Assembly (NCBI RefSeq): GCF_003284965.1
Contig: NZ_QMEW01000006.1
Span: 62,001-126,000 of the forward strand
Direction of reading: 5' to 3'
DNA from: Mycolicibacterium sp. GF69
Lineage (GTDB): Bacteria > Actinomycetota > Actinomycetes > Mycobacteriales > Mycobacteriaceae
DNA length: 64,000 nucleotides
This document shows positions 53,331-62,000 of this stretch, in pieces. The translations under genes and the position numbers were made by a program. Within the stretch, counting starts at the first letter, position 1. Every line of letters begins with the position of its first letter. The notes under the pieces are model-generated. The model saw only the letters and a list, made by a program, of their open reading frames with translations, searched no databases and was not told the DNA's origin.

Positions 53331-53440
53331 GCCACCATCCGCTCAGAGTTTGGAGGAAACTTTTGCGGTTAACTTAGATGGCCGTCCCACACGAGGCAAG
53401 CCTTACGTCCGAGCGCGGATGTCCCGTCAGTGACCGGTCG

Positions 53441-55609
53441 TCACAACATGCAGCTGACGCAACCCTCCACCTCAGTGCCTTCCAAGGCCATCTGGCGCAA
53501 CCGGATGTAGTACAACGTCTTGATCCCCTTGCGCCAGGCGTAGATCTGCGCCTTGTTCACATCGCGCGTGGTGGCCGTGTCCTTGAAGAACAGCGTCAGG
53601 CTCAGGCCCTGGTCCACGTGTTGGGTGGCCGCGGCGTAGGTGTCGATGACCTTCTCGTAGCCGATCTCGTACGCATCCTGGTAGTACTCCAGGTTGTCGT
53701 TGGTCATGTACGGCGCCGGATAGTAGGCCCGGCCGATCTTGCCTTCCTTGCGGATCTCGACCTTCGACGCGATCGGGTGGATCGAGCTGGTCGAGTGGTT
53801 GATGTAGGAGATCGACCCCGTCGGCGGCACCGCCTGCAGGTTCTGGTTGTAGATGCCGTGCTGTTGCACCGACTCCTTGAGCCGCTTCCAATCCTCCTGA
53901 TCGGGGATGCGGATGCCGGCGTCGGCGAAGAGCTGACGGACCTTGTCGGTCTTGGGCTCCCACACCTGCTCGGTGTACTTGTCAAAAAACTCTCCCGACG
54001 CGTACTTCGAGCGCTCGAAGCCGCCGAACGCCGTACCCCGTTCGATCGCAATGCGGTTCGACGCCCGCAGCGCGTGGTACAGCACGGTGTAGAAGTAGAT
54101 GTTGGTGAAGTCCACTCCCTCTTCGGACCCGTAGAAGATCCGCTCACGGGCCAGGTACCCGTGCAGGTTCATCTGCCCGAGGCCGATCGCGTGAGACTCG
54201 TTGTTGCCCTGCTCGATCGAGGGCACCGATGTGATGTGGGTCTGGTCGCTCACCGCCGTCAACGCGCGGATGGCTACCTCGATCGTCTGCGCGAAGTCCG
54301 GCGAATCCATCGCCTTGGCGATGTTCAGCGACCCCAGGTTGCACGAGATGTCCTTGCCGATCTTGCTGTACGACAAGTCCTCGTTGAACTCCGACGGCGT
54401 CGACACCTGCAGGATCTCCGAGCACAGGTTCGAGTGGGTGATCTTGCCGTCGATGGGGTTCGACCGGTTCACGGTGTCCTCGTACATGATGTACGGGTAG
54501 CCCGACTCGAACTGCAATTCGGCAAGCGTCTGGAAGAACTCGCGCGCCTTGATCTTCGTCTTGCGGATCCGGGCGTCGTTGACCATCTCGTGGTACTTCT
54601 CGGTGACCGAGATGTCGGCGAACGGCACGCCGTAGACGCGTTCGACGTCGTAGGGCGAGAACAGGTACATGTCGTCGTTCTTCTTGGCGAGCTCGAACGT
54701 GATGTCGGGGATCACCACACCGAGGCTCAGCGTCTTGATCCGGATCTTCTCATCGGCGTTCTCCCGCTTGGTGTCCAGGAAGCGGTAGATGTCGGGGTGA
54801 TGGGCGTGCAGGTACACCGCGCCCGCGCCCTGGCGAGCCCCCAGCTGATTGGCGTAGGAGAACGAGTCCTCGAGCAGCTTCATGATCGGGATGACGCCCG
54901 AGCTCTGGTTCTCGATGTTCTTGATCGGTGCGCCGTGCTCACGGATGTTGCTCAGTAGCAACGCGACTCCCCCGCCGCGCTTGGACAGCTGCAGCGCGGA
55001 GTTGATCGACCGCCCGATGGACTCCATGTTGTCTTCGATCCTCAAGAGGAAGCAGCTCACTGGCTCACCGCGCTGCTTCTTCCCCGAGTTGAGGAAGGTG
55101 GGAGTAGCCGGCTGGAAGCGGCCGTCGATGATCTCGTCGACCAACTTCTCGGCGAGCGTGGTGTCGCCGGCGGCCAGCGTGAGCGCCACCATGACCACGC
55201 GATCCTCGAAACGCTCCAGGTAACGCTTCCCGTCGAACGTCTTGAGCGTGTAGGAGGTGTAGTACTTGAATGCGCCGAGGAAGGTCGGGAACCGAAACTT
55301 CTTGGCGTACGCGCGATCCAGCAACGTCTTGACGAAGTTACGCGAATACTGGTCGAGCACCTCGCGCTCGTAGTAGTCCTTCTGGATCAGGTAGTCGAGC
55401 TTCTCGTCCTGGTTGTGGAAGAAGACGGTGTTCTGGTTGACGTGCTGCAGGAAGTACTCGCGCGCGGCCAGCACATCTTTCTCGAACTGAATGTTGCCGT
55501 CGGCGTCGTACAGATTCAGCATCGCGTTGAGCGCGTGGTAGTCCGTTTCGCCGGGCAGCGTTGCCGGCGCGGACGTTACAGGCTCTGCAGCTGTGACGGT
55601 TGGTGACAC
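53441..55609 (-). CDS. nrdE: Class Ib ribonucleotide reductase alpha subunit
   Basis: 722 residues. It reduces ribonucleoside diphosphates. Active-site parts are present: [20 protein letters not shown], the [10 protein letters not shown] loop with the active Cys, [13 protein letters not shown] and the C-terminal redox pair in EGCVSCML. The GTG at 55609 follows GGAAGGA; the frame upstream to 55708 overlaps nrdI only. It overlaps nrdI by 34 bp. Third gene of nrdHIE. Confidence 0.97.
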   Translation of the reverse strand: MSPTVTAAEPVTSAPATLPGETDYHALNAMLNLYDADGNIQFEKDVLAAREYFLQHVNQNTVFFHNQDEKLDYLIQKDYYEREVLDQYSRNFVKTLLDRAYAKKFRFPTFLGAFKYYTSYTLKTFDGKRYLERFEDRVVMVALTLAAGDTTLAEKLVDEIIDGRFQPATPTFLNSGKKQRGEPVSCFLLRIEDNMESIGRSINSALQLSKRGGGVALLLSNIREHGAPIKNIENQSSGVIPIMKLLEDSFSYANQLGARQGAGAVYLHAHHPDIYRFLDTKRENADEKIRIKTLSLGVVIPDITFELAKKNDDMYLFSPYDVERVYGVPFADISVTEKYHEMVNDARIRKTKIKAREFFQTLAELQFESGYPYIMYEDTVNRSNPIDGKITHSNLCSEILQVSTPSEFNEDLSYSKIGKDISCNLGSLNIAKAMDSPDFAQTIEVAIRALTAVSDQTHITSVPSIEQGNNESHAIGLGQMNLHGYLARERIFYGSEEGVDFTNIYFYTVLYHALRASNRIAIERGTAFGGFERSKYASGEFFDKYTEQVWEPKTDKVRQLFADAGIRIPDQEDWKRLKESVQQHGIYNQNLQAVPPTGSISYINHSTSSIHPIASKVEIRKEGKIGRAYYPAPYMTNDNLEYYQDAYEIGYEKVIDTYAAATQHVDQGLSLTLFFKDTATTRDVNKAQIYAWRKGIKTLYYIRLRQMALEGTEVEGCVSCML

Positions 55610-56019
55610 GTCTGGTCCTTCCAAAACTCTTCCAAACCCGATCGGACGGCATCGACGTCGTCCGGGGTTCCCATCAATTCGAAGCGGTACAGGTATGGGA
55701 CGCCGCACTTGCGGGAAACGACATTGCCCGCATAGGCGAACTCGGCGCCGAAGTTGTTGTTGCCCGCGGCGATCACGCCGCGGATCAACGACCGGTTGTG
55801 TTCGTTGTTGAGGAACGCGATGACCTGCTTGGGGACATAGCCACCGTCGTTGATGTCCGGTGTGGCGCGCCCACCGCCGTAGGTGGGCAGCACCAGCACG
55901 TAGGGCTCATCGACCTCGATGCGCCCGTGCAGCGGAATCCGGATGGCGGGCAGGCCCAGTTTCTCGACGAAGCGATGGGTGTTCTCCGAAACGCTGGAGA
56001 AGTAGACGAGATTGCTCAC
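55576..56019 (-). CDS. nrdI: Flavodoxin-like RNR assembly protein NrdI
   Basis: 147 residues. Flavodoxin-like protein that supplies oxidant for building the Mn-tyrosyl cofactor of NrdF. Motifs [18 protein letters not shown] (FMN phosphate loop), VLPTYGGG and [21 protein letters not shown] start at 56019 follows GGGGAG. It is separated from nrdH by about 50 bp containing a 17-bp tandem duplication. Confidence 0.96.
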   Translation of the reverse strand: MSNLVYFSSVSENTHRFVEKLGLPAIRIPLHGRIEVDEPYVLVLPTYGGGRATPDINDGGYVPKQVIAFLNNEHNRSLIRGVIAAGNNNFGAEFAYAGNVVSRKCGVPYLYRFELMGTPDDVDAVRSGLEEFWKDQTCHQPSQLQSL

Positions 56020-56043
56020 CGCGCGTTCTCCCCTTTCTGCCCG

Positions 56044-56077
56044 TCGGATACCTCTACGCCTCGGATACCTCTACGCC
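56044..56077. repeat. 17-bp tandem duplication at the 3' end of nrdH
   Basis: TCGGATACCTCTACGCC occurs twice without a gap (56044-56060, 56061-56077). The nrdH stop codon (56071-56073) is in the copy nearer nrdH and is also present in the downstream copy, so the product is not changed. It looks like a recent slippage event. Confidence 0.9.
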
Positions 56078-56319
56078 GTGGCTGCGACCGCTCCGAGCGC
56101 CCTGATGCGGTCGGGCCGGAAGCCCGACCAGTGCTCGTTTCCCGCCACGACGACCGGGGCCTGCAGATAGCCGAGTGCCATCACGTAGTCGCGGGCTTCG
56201 CTGTCGAGGCTGATGTCGACGGTGTCGTAGGCGATGCCCTGCTTGTCCAACGCCTTGTAAGTGGCGTTGCACTGCACGCATGCGGGCTTCGTGTACACGG
56301 TGATCGAGTGCTGAGTCAT
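56071..56319 (-). CDS. nrdH: NrdH redoxin
   Basis: 82 residues, a glutaredoxin-like thioredoxin-reductase-coupled electron donor to NrdEF. CVQC active site in VYTKPACVQCNATYKALDK and the typical LGYLQAPVVVAGNEHWSGFRPDRI. The ATG at 56319 follows AGGAG. First gene of nrdH-nrdI-nrdE; the promoter region with NrdR-like boxes lies 230-280 bp upstream. Confidence 0.96.
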   Translation of the reverse strand: MTQHSITVYTKPACVQCNATYKALDKQGIAYDTVDISLDSEARDYVMALGYLQAPVVVAGNEHWSGFRPDRIRALGAVAATA

Positions 56320-56830
56320 CTGCGGTACGGCTCCTCTACAACGGGCACTGAACGGGGACTGGCAACTGGTCGCAAACTTCATCTCGCCGAGATTCATCGA
56401 ATTTCAGCAGCCCGGAGACCCGGAAAATTCCTGCTGTCCTCGCGTCCCCCGGGGCCGCCGCCGGTGTGTCATGACGCCCGACACGACCGGATTCGGGGCT
56501 CCGGATGACCCTCTGGAGAGCTTGTGAATCGTGGGGCCTGCCGGTGCTCGAAACACTACACCTAGTGTCCGACATTGCGAAGCAATACCAGATGTTCTGA
56601 ATAACAATCCTGGAATTCCCAGGTCGTAAGGTCTCCGCGCCACCCGGCCTCGGCGTGTCGCACATCACACCCGGCGCGTGTCGCCACCCGCGGATTCGAC
56701 GAAGCGGTCGCATGAGCGCGGCGGATCATCCAACGGGCTGCCGGTGCGCCCCGAGCGCATGCGATCAACCCGCCAGCGGCACGCGCGGTACCGCCACAGC
56801 AAACCACCGTGGTCCGGCTCGGGCGTCCGG
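56320..56830. promoter_or_regulatory. 511-bp gene-free region with nrdHIE promoter and two NrdR-box-like sites
   Basis: No ORF here has a credible product. A strong NrdR box ACACTACACCTAGTGT (56553-56568) and a weaker one ATACCAGATGTTCTGA (56585-56600) start 32 bp apart. The TAGTGT inside the first, with TTCGCA 17 bp upstream of it (leftward), could be the nrdH promoter. That implies a leader of roughly 225 nt before nrdH. A bulged inverted repeat lies near 56460-56490. The rest, 56605-56830, shows nothing I can name. Confidence 0.65.
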
Positions 56831-57373
56831 TCAGCCGACCTCAGCGGCCAGCTTGCCGATGACGTCGAGCAGGTTCGCGGCCACCTCGGCGTTCTCCCTC
56901 GGATGCCTGCCGTCGAACACCTTGCTCGGAACCGAGAGCTTGAGATCCTCGACCACCCGCGGCCCGGCGATGCCGAACGACTTGCGGGTCTCGTCATGCG
57001 CCCACACGCCGCCGTACCGGCCGAGCGCCGCCCCGACGACCGCGAGCGGCTTGCCCTTGAGCGCGCTGTCCCCGAACGGCCGCGACAACCAGTCGATCGC
57101 ATTCTTGAGCACGCCCGGGACGCTGCCGTTGTACTCGGGGGTGACGACGAGGGCTGCGTCGGCATCGGCAGCGGCGCCACGCAGCGCGACCACGGGTTCG
57201 GCGACGTCCGCGGTGTCGATGTCCTCGTTGTAGAACGGCAGCTCCCCCAGCCGGTCGAACAGCTCGAGCCGCACACCGTCGGGGGCCGACTCGACGGCCA
57301 ACTCGGCCAGCTGGCGGTTGATCGACGCCGCACGCAGACTTCCCAGCAGCACCAACACCTTGATATCGGACAT
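56831..57373 (-). CDS. NADPH-dependent FMN reductase/quinone reductase (Rv3054c-like)
   Basis: 180 residues. The flavodoxin-like family motif GSLRAASINRQLAEL binds FMN phosphate, and VVTPEYNGSVPGVLKNAIDW is the conserved central segment. It probably reduces FMN or quinones with NADPH. GGAAGGG before the ATG at 57373. It is divergent from a TetR gene with a shared inverted repeat, so it is likely that regulator's target. Confidence 0.9.
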   Translation of the reverse strand: MSDIKVLVLLGSLRAASINRQLAELAVESAPDGVRLELFDRLGELPFYNEDIDTADVAEPVVALRGAAADADAALVVTPEYNGSVPGVLKNAIDWLSRPFGDSALKGKPLAVVGAALGRYGGVWAHDETRKSFGIAGPRVVEDLKLSVPSKVFDGRHPRENAEVAANLLDVIGKLAAEVG

Positions 57374-57418
57374 GTTCGACGTTCCCTTCCGGTTGCTCAC
57401 GATGATCCTCACATGGTT

Positions 57419-57440
57419 AAACCGGACTGCGGTCCAATTT
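57419..57440. promoter_or_regulatory. Candidate TetR operator between FMN reductase and TetR genes
   Basis: Arms AAAccGGAC (57419-57427) and GTCCaaTTT (57432-57440) around TGCG, 7 of 9 positions symmetric. It overlaps the expected -35 of the TetR gene (TAAAGT -10 at 57454-57459) and lies 46 bp upstream of the reductase, so it could control both. Confidence 0.6.
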
Positions 57441-57465
57441 CATCCCGCTGTTCTAAAGTGGCGGC

Positions 57466-58068
57466 ATGTCCCCCACTCCGCCCCTGCTTCCGGTGACAGG
57501 GCAACCGGTACAGGAGCGGGGTGACGCCGCCCGCAACCGGACCCTACTGCTCGACGCAGCGCGCCGGTTGATCGGCGAGCGCGGCGCGGACGCGGTCACC
57601 ACCGATGACATCGCCAGCGCGGCCGGCGTCGGCAAGGGAACGCTGTTCCGCCGATTCGGCAGCCGTGCCGGATTGATGATCGTACTGCTCGACGAGGACG
57701 AGAAGGCACACCAGCACGCGTTCCTGTTCGGCCCGCCGCCCCTTGGGCCGGGCGCCCCGCCGCTCGAGCGGCTACTGGCCTACGGCCGGGAGCGCCTGGT
57801 GTTCGTGCACAGCCACAACGCGCTGATGTCGGACGCCAACCGCGATCCCCGGATGCGGTTCAACCCGCCGGCGACGCTGCACCATCGCCACGTCTATGTG
57901 TTGTTGCGCGAAGCCGGTACGACTGGAGACCTCGACGCACAGGCCACCGCGCTGCTGGCCCTGCTCGACGCCGACTACGTGCACCATCAACTCGTCGAGC
58001 GCCAGGAGACGCTCGTGTCGCTCGGCGATGCGTGGGAATCGGTGGCGCGCAAGCTCTGCGGGCGATGA
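57466..58068 (+). CDS. TetR-family regulator (Rv3055-like)
   Basis: 200 residues. HTH in DAVTTDDIASAAGVGKGTLFRRFGSRAGL and a helical ligand domain. The ATG at 57466 follows TAAAGT by exactly 6 nt, a leaderless start. It is divergent from the FMN reductase and 28 bp upstream of dinB2, so it could also be transcribed with dinB2. The ligand is not known. Confidence 0.88.
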   Translation: MSPTPPLLPVTGQPVQERGDAARNRTLLLDAARRLIGERGADAVTTDDIASAAGVGKGTLFRRFGSRAGLMIVLLDEDEKAHQHAFLFGPPPLGPGAPPLERLLAYGRERLVFVHSHNALMSDANRDPRMRFNPPATLHHRHVYVLLREAGTTGDLDAQATALLALLDADYVHHQLVERQETLVSLGDAWESVARKLCGR

Positions 58069-58096
58069 GCGCTTGCGCGAAGAGCCGAAGGCCCCG

Positions 58097-59173
58097 ATGA
58101 CGCGTTGGGTGTTCCATGTCGACCTCGACCAGTTCCAGGCTGCGGTGGAAATCCGCCGCGACCCGACGCTGGCCGGTCTGCCGCTCGTCGTCGGCGGCAA
58201 CGGCGATCCGAACGAGCCCCGTAAGGTCGTCACGTGCGCGTCGTATCCGGCCCGCGCCTACGGCGTGCATGCGGGCATGCCGTTGCGAACCGCCGCCCGC
58301 AAGTGCCCGGATGCGACGTTCCTGCCACTGGACACCGACGCCTACGACGCTGCCTCCGACGAGGTGATGGGGCTACTGCGCGACCTCGGACATCCCGTGG
58401 AAGTGTGGGGTTGGGACGAGGCGTACATCGGCGCCGAGTTCGACGATTCGCAGAGCGCGGTCGAGTTCGCCGGTCGGATCCGCGAGATGGTCGCCGCGCA
58501 AACGGGACTGTCGTGTTCGGTGGGCATCAGCGACAACAAGCAACGCGCCAAGGTTGCAACAGGATTCGGCAAGCCCAAGGGCGCAACCGCAACCGATGAC
58601 GCATCGGGTGTATACGTGCTCACCGACGACAACTGGATGGCTGTGATGGGCGACCGCAAGGTCGACGCACTGTGGGGAGTCGGCCCGAAGACGGCGAAAA
58701 GGCTTGCCACGATGGGTATCGCAACCGTCGCCGATCTGGCCACCACCGATGCCGCGGCGCTCACCGAGGCCTTCGGCCCGACGACGGGGCTGTGGATTCT
58801 GCTGCTGGCCAAGGGAGGCGGTGACACCGACGTCAGCGCCGCTGCTTGGGTGCCGCGCTCCCGCAGCCACGTCATCACCTTTCCTCGCGATCTCACCGAA
58901 CGCGCCGAGATGGAGTCCGCCGTCGTCGATCTCGCGCAGCGAACGCTGGCCGAGATCGTCGAGCAGAACCGGGTCGTCACCCGGGTGGCCGTGACGGTTC
59001 GCACCAAGTCCTTCTTCACCAGAACCAGGATCCGCAAGCTCTCCGAGCCGGGGGTCGACGCGAACCTCATCACCCGAACGGCGCTCGATCTCCTCGGCCA
59101 GTTCGAACTCGATCGACCCGTGCGCCTGTTGGGTGTGCGGCTGGAACTTGCTGCGCCCGAGGGCGGTTACTGA
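58097..59173 (+). CDS. dinB2: Y-family DNA polymerase DinB2
   Basis: 358 residues. Catalytic acidic residues are in VFHVDLDQF (Asp9) and VEVWGWDEAYIG (Asp-Glu); the little-finger domain follows and there is no obvious C-terminal clamp-binding tail. The residue after Phe13, the steric-gate position that is Leu14 in M. smegmatis DinB2 and Leu in M. tuberculosis, is Gln here (codon CAG at 58136). M. smegmatis DinB2 is known for low sugar discrimination. GAAGG before the ATG at 58097 sets the start. The next gene begins one base after the stop. Confidence 0.92.
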   Translation: MTRWVFHVDLDQFQAAVEIRRDPTLAGLPLVVGGNGDPNEPRKVVTCASYPARAYGVHAGMPLRTAARKCPDATFLPLDTDAYDAASDEVMGLLRDLGHPVEVWGWDEAYIGAEFDDSQSAVEFAGRIREMVAAQTGLSCSVGISDNKQRAKVATGFGKPKGATATDDASGVYVLTDDNWMAVMGDRKVDALWGVGPKTAKRLATMGIATVADLATTDAAALTEAFGPTTGLWILLLAKGGGDTDVSAAAWVPRSRSHVITFPRDLTERAEMESAVVDLAQRTLAEIVEQNRVVTRVAVTVRTKSFFTRTRIRKLSEPGVDANLITRTALDLLGQFELDRPVRLLGVRLELAAPEGGY

Positions 59174-59174
59174 C

Positions 59175-60365
59175 ATGCTGCGCACGGTCGCCATCCGCGG
59201 ATACCGGTCCCTGCGTGAGATCGTGCTGCCACTCGCGGGGCTCACCGTCGTCACCGGCGCCAACGGCACCGGGAAGTCATCGCTGTATCGGGCGTTGCGG
59301 CTGCTGGCCGACTGTGGGCGCGGCGAGGTGATCGGCTCGTTGGCCCGCGAGGGTGGGTTGGAGTCGGTGTTGTGGGCCGGGCCCGATCAGCTCAGCGGCG
59401 CCCGCCGCACCGGGCGGGTCGAGGGCACGACGCGCACCGGATCGGTGTCGCTCGAACTGGGGTTCGCCTCAGACGATTTCGGCTATCTTGTCGACCTCGG
59501 ACTGCCTCAGATGGCCGGTCACCGCTCCTTGTTCGGGCTTGATCCGGAGATCAAACGCGAGGCGGTATTCGCCGGACCCGTCATGCGTAACAGCTCGACC
59601 CTGGTACGCCGCACCCGCGACTACGTCGAAGCGAGCGCGGAGTCCGGGCGCGGTTTCGACAAGGTGTCCCAGGCGCTGCCGTCCTATCGCAGCGTGCTCG
59701 CCGAATACGCCCACCCCGGCGCCCACCCCGAGCTCGCGGCGGTGCGGGATCGACTGCGCAACTGGCGGTTCTACGACGGGTTCCGGGTGGATGATGCCGC
59801 GCCCTCGCGGCAACGCAGTGTCGGGACCCGCACGCCGGTGCTCTCCGACGACGGCAGCGATCTGGCGGCCGCAATCCAGACCATCATCGAAGCCGGCTTC
59901 GACGACCTGCAACGCGCCGTCGCCGACGCCTTCGACGGCGCGACGGTGTCGGTGACCGTGCACGACGGGCTGTTCGATCTTCGGCTGCACCAGCCCGGCA
60001 TTCTGCGGCCGCTGCGCGCCGCCGAATTGTCCGACGGCACACTACGTTTCCTGCTCTGGGCCGCGGCGCTACTGAGCCCGCGACCACCCTCGCTGATGGT
60101 GCTCAACGAGCCGGAGACGTCGCTGCACCCAGACCTGGTGGGTCCGCTGGCCTCGCTGATTCGCGCCGCGGCCGCTGGCACGCAGGTCTTCGTCGTCACC
60201 CACTCCAAAGCCCTACTGGAGCACCTCGACGCGCTTCCCCTGGCCGAGGCTGTCGGCACAGCGGTTTCGGCGGTCGAGATTTCGCTGTTCAAGGATCTCG
60301 GTGAGACCAGGGTCGAGGGTCTCGGCATGCTCACCATGCCGTGGTGGGACTGGGGCCGCCGCTAA
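59175..60365 (+). CDS. RecF-like AAA/ABC ATPase coupled to dinB2
   Basis: 396 residues of the COG4637-type predicted ATPases. Walker A TGANGTGKSSLYRALRLL (about 27-44), signature-like ELSDGTLRFLLWAAAL, Walker B LMVLNEPETSLHPDLVG (Asn where Asp is usual, followed by Glu) and switch VVTHSKALLE. It lacks a visible TOPRIM or nuclease domain. Only one base separates it from the dinB2 stop, so the two are almost surely co-translated, suggesting a role in lesion bypass or DNA repair. I do not recall it next to dinB2 (Rv3056) in M. tuberculosis. Its end overlaps the end of the convergent dehydrogenase gene. Confidence 0.85.
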   Translation: MLRTVAIRGYRSLREIVLPLAGLTVVTGANGTGKSSLYRALRLLADCGRGEVIGSLAREGGLESVLWAGPDQLSGARRTGRVEGTTRTGSVSLELGFASDDFGYLVDLGLPQMAGHRSLFGLDPEIKREAVFAGPVMRNSSTLVRRTRDYVEASAESGRGFDKVSQALPSYRSVLAEYAHPGAHPELAAVRDRLRNWRFYDGFRVDDAAPSRQRSVGTRTPVLSDDGSDLAAAIQTIIEAGFDDLQRAVADAFDGATVSVTVHDGLFDLRLHQPGILRPLRAAELSDGTLRFLLWAAALLSPRPPSLMVLNEPETSLHPDLVGPLASLIRAAAAGTQVFVVTHSKALLEHLDALPLAEAVGTAVSAVEISLFKDLGETRVEGLGMLTMPWWDWGRR

Positions 60366-61222
60366 CCGCGTTGCGCCGCGGGCCGCAACGCCTTGGTGAA
60401 CAAAACGTTCGCCTGCCGCATCGCGACGCTGTACGGCCACCACAGGGTGCGCTTGAACAGGTACAGCGCCCGGATATCCGCCGACGTGTAGATCAGGAAG
60501 CGGTTGCGGCGCACGCCTTTGAGGATGCACTCGGCAGCGTGTTCGGGTGAAACCGCGTGGCCACCGAAGCGGTCGGTCCACTTCTTGACCCGCGGGTCTT
60601 CGCGATCGACACCGGCGATCTGAACCGTCTGCACCAGAGGCGTTTTCACTGCGCCCGGGACCACCACCGACACCCCGATGCGGTGTCGGGCCAAGTCGAA
60701 GCGCAACACCTCCGACATACCGCGCAGCCCGTACTTGCTCGCGCTGTACGCCGCATGCCAGGGCAATGCGACCAGACCGGCCGCCGACGACACGTTGACG
60801 ATATGACCGCCCGTGCCCGCCGCGACCATCGGCGGCACGAAAGCCTCGATGACGTGGATCGGCCCCATCAGGTTGATGTCGACCATCGACTTCCAGTGCT
60901 GGTGGGTCAGCGTGGACACCGTGCCCCACGCCGACACCCCCGCGATGTTCATCACGACGTCCATCGCGGGATGGCGGGAGTGGATTTCGTCGGCGAACGC
61001 GACCACTGCGTCGTAGTCGGAGATGTCGAGAGCACGGTGCTCGGGCACCTCGGCGCCCAGCGAGCGTGCGTCGGCGACCGTCTTCTCCAACCCCTCGGCG
61101 TCCCGATCGGTCAGGTAGAGCTCGGCACCCTCGGCGGCCAGCTGCAATGCGGTCGCGCGGCCGATGCCGCTGGCGGCCCCTGTGAGAAAACAACGCTTGT
61201 TCGCAAAGCCGGTGTGCGCCAT
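60362..61222 (-). CDS. Short-chain dehydrogenase/reductase (Rv3057c-like)
   Basis: 286 residues. Cofactor loop LTGAASGIGRATALQLAAEG, NAG-type motif MNIAGVSAWGTV, catalytic YSASKYGLRGM with SSAAG. The C-terminal extension (DIRALYLFKRTLWWPYSVAM) is hydrophobic and basic, suggesting membrane contact. The ATG at 61222 is chosen because TATCGT ends 7 nt upstream; a GTG three codons earlier is the alternative. It lies 18 bp downstream of a TetR gene on the same strand. The substrate is unknown. Confidence 0.9.
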   Translation of the reverse strand: MAHTGFANKRCFLTGAASGIGRATALQLAAEGAELYLTDRDAEGLEKTVADARSLGAEVPEHRALDISDYDAVVAFADEIHSRHPAMDVVMNIAGVSAWGTVSTLTHQHWKSMVDINLMGPIHVIEAFVPPMVAAGTGGHIVNVSSAAGLVALPWHAAYSASKYGLRGMSEVLRFDLARHRIGVSVVVPGAVKTPLVQTVQIAGVDREDPRVKKWTDRFGGHAVSPEHAAECILKGVRRNRFLIYTSADIRALYLFKRTLWWPYSVAMRQANVLFTKALRPAAQRG

Positions 61223-61240
61223 GGCGGTCACGATACTGGG

Positions 61241-61882
61241 CTAGCCGCCCTGAGTTTCGGACGACCGCGAATTCCCCCAGAACGCCGCCACCCACAACCT
61301 CTCGAGCGTATCGACGGCCCGGTTGGGATCGATGCCGCGGCCGACGAACGCGCTGTCGTGCGTCAGCGTCATCGTCGTCGTAGCGGCCAACGTCCGAACG
61401 AGCGCGGGCAGATCCGCGGTGATCGGATGCACATCGTCGTCGCTCTCGAGCAACGTGATCAGCTTGGCGATGATGCCGTCGTAGAAGTCATCCATCATCT
61501 CGCGGATCTTGGCGTCGGTGTTGCGCGCCACCGCACACGCGCTCAGCACAGGATCGTCATTGGCGTATACCGCGGCCGCGCTGCCGACCATCCGTCTGGC
61601 GAACGCCTCCGGTGCCTCACCCGGCTCGCGGGGGGCGAAGTGATGAGTCAGGCTGTCGAGCATCTCGCCGGCGCCTGCCAGAATTTCGGCGAGCACGGCG
61701 TACTTGGAGTCGAAGTAGAAGTAGAACCCGGAGCGGGCCACTCCGGCGCGTTCGCTGATCGCGCTGACGGACAAGTCTTCGAACCGCTGTTCTTGTACCA
61801 GGTCCCGCACAGCATTGATGATCGCGTCGCGCTGCCGGTCACCGCGGCTGCGACGGGGTTGCGATGCTGGTTGGGCGGCCAT
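61241..61882 (-). CDS. TetR-family regulator (Rv3058c-like), probable cyp136 regulator
   Basis: 213 residues. HTH in FEDLSVSAISERAGVARSGFYFYFDSKY and a helical C-terminal domain with hydrophobic ligand-pocket features. It is divergent from cyp136, with a perfect 18-bp inverted repeat between them, and is followed by the SDR gene. Regulation of cyp136, the SDR and itself is inferred. Confidence 0.88.
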   Translation of the reverse strand: MAAQPASQPRRSRGDRQRDAIINAVRDLVQEQRFEDLSVSAISERAGVARSGFYFYFDSKYAVLAEILAGAGEMLDSLTHHFAPREPGEAPEAFARRMVGSAAAVYANDDPVLSACAVARNTDAKIREMMDDFYDGIIAKLITLLESDDDVHPITADLPALVRTLAATTTMTLTHDSAFVGRGIDPNRAVDTLERLWVAAFWGNSRSSETQGG

Positions 61883-61918
61883 CGCCTAGACCTTTGCACC
61901 GCGACGCGCCAGAACAAA

Positions 61919-61936
61919 ACTTGACATGCGTCAAGT
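61919..61936. promoter_or_regulatory. Perfect 18-bp inverted repeat, TetR operator candidate (cyp136)
   Basis: ACTTGAC-ATGC-GTCAAGT has perfect 7-bp arms. It contains TTGACA, a consensus -35, at 61921-61926 for rightward cyp136 transcription; a poor -10 (CAGGAT) follows after 18 bp. A regulator bound here would block cyp136 and perhaps the leftward gene. Confidence 0.75.
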
Positions 61937-62000
61937 CTGCCATTCAGGATGAGGATGAGAGTGAGAACGGCCACAGTCCTTTTTACTTAGGAGTTCGTGA

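Noticed and set aside
56336-56713. Possible small genes in the nrdH upstream region
   Set aside because: No domain, poor start contexts, and the region holds NrdR-like boxes; more likely regulatory DNA.
60557-61924. 455-residue plus-strand frame across the SDR and TetR genes
   Set aside because: Antisense to two genes with clear motifs and good starts.
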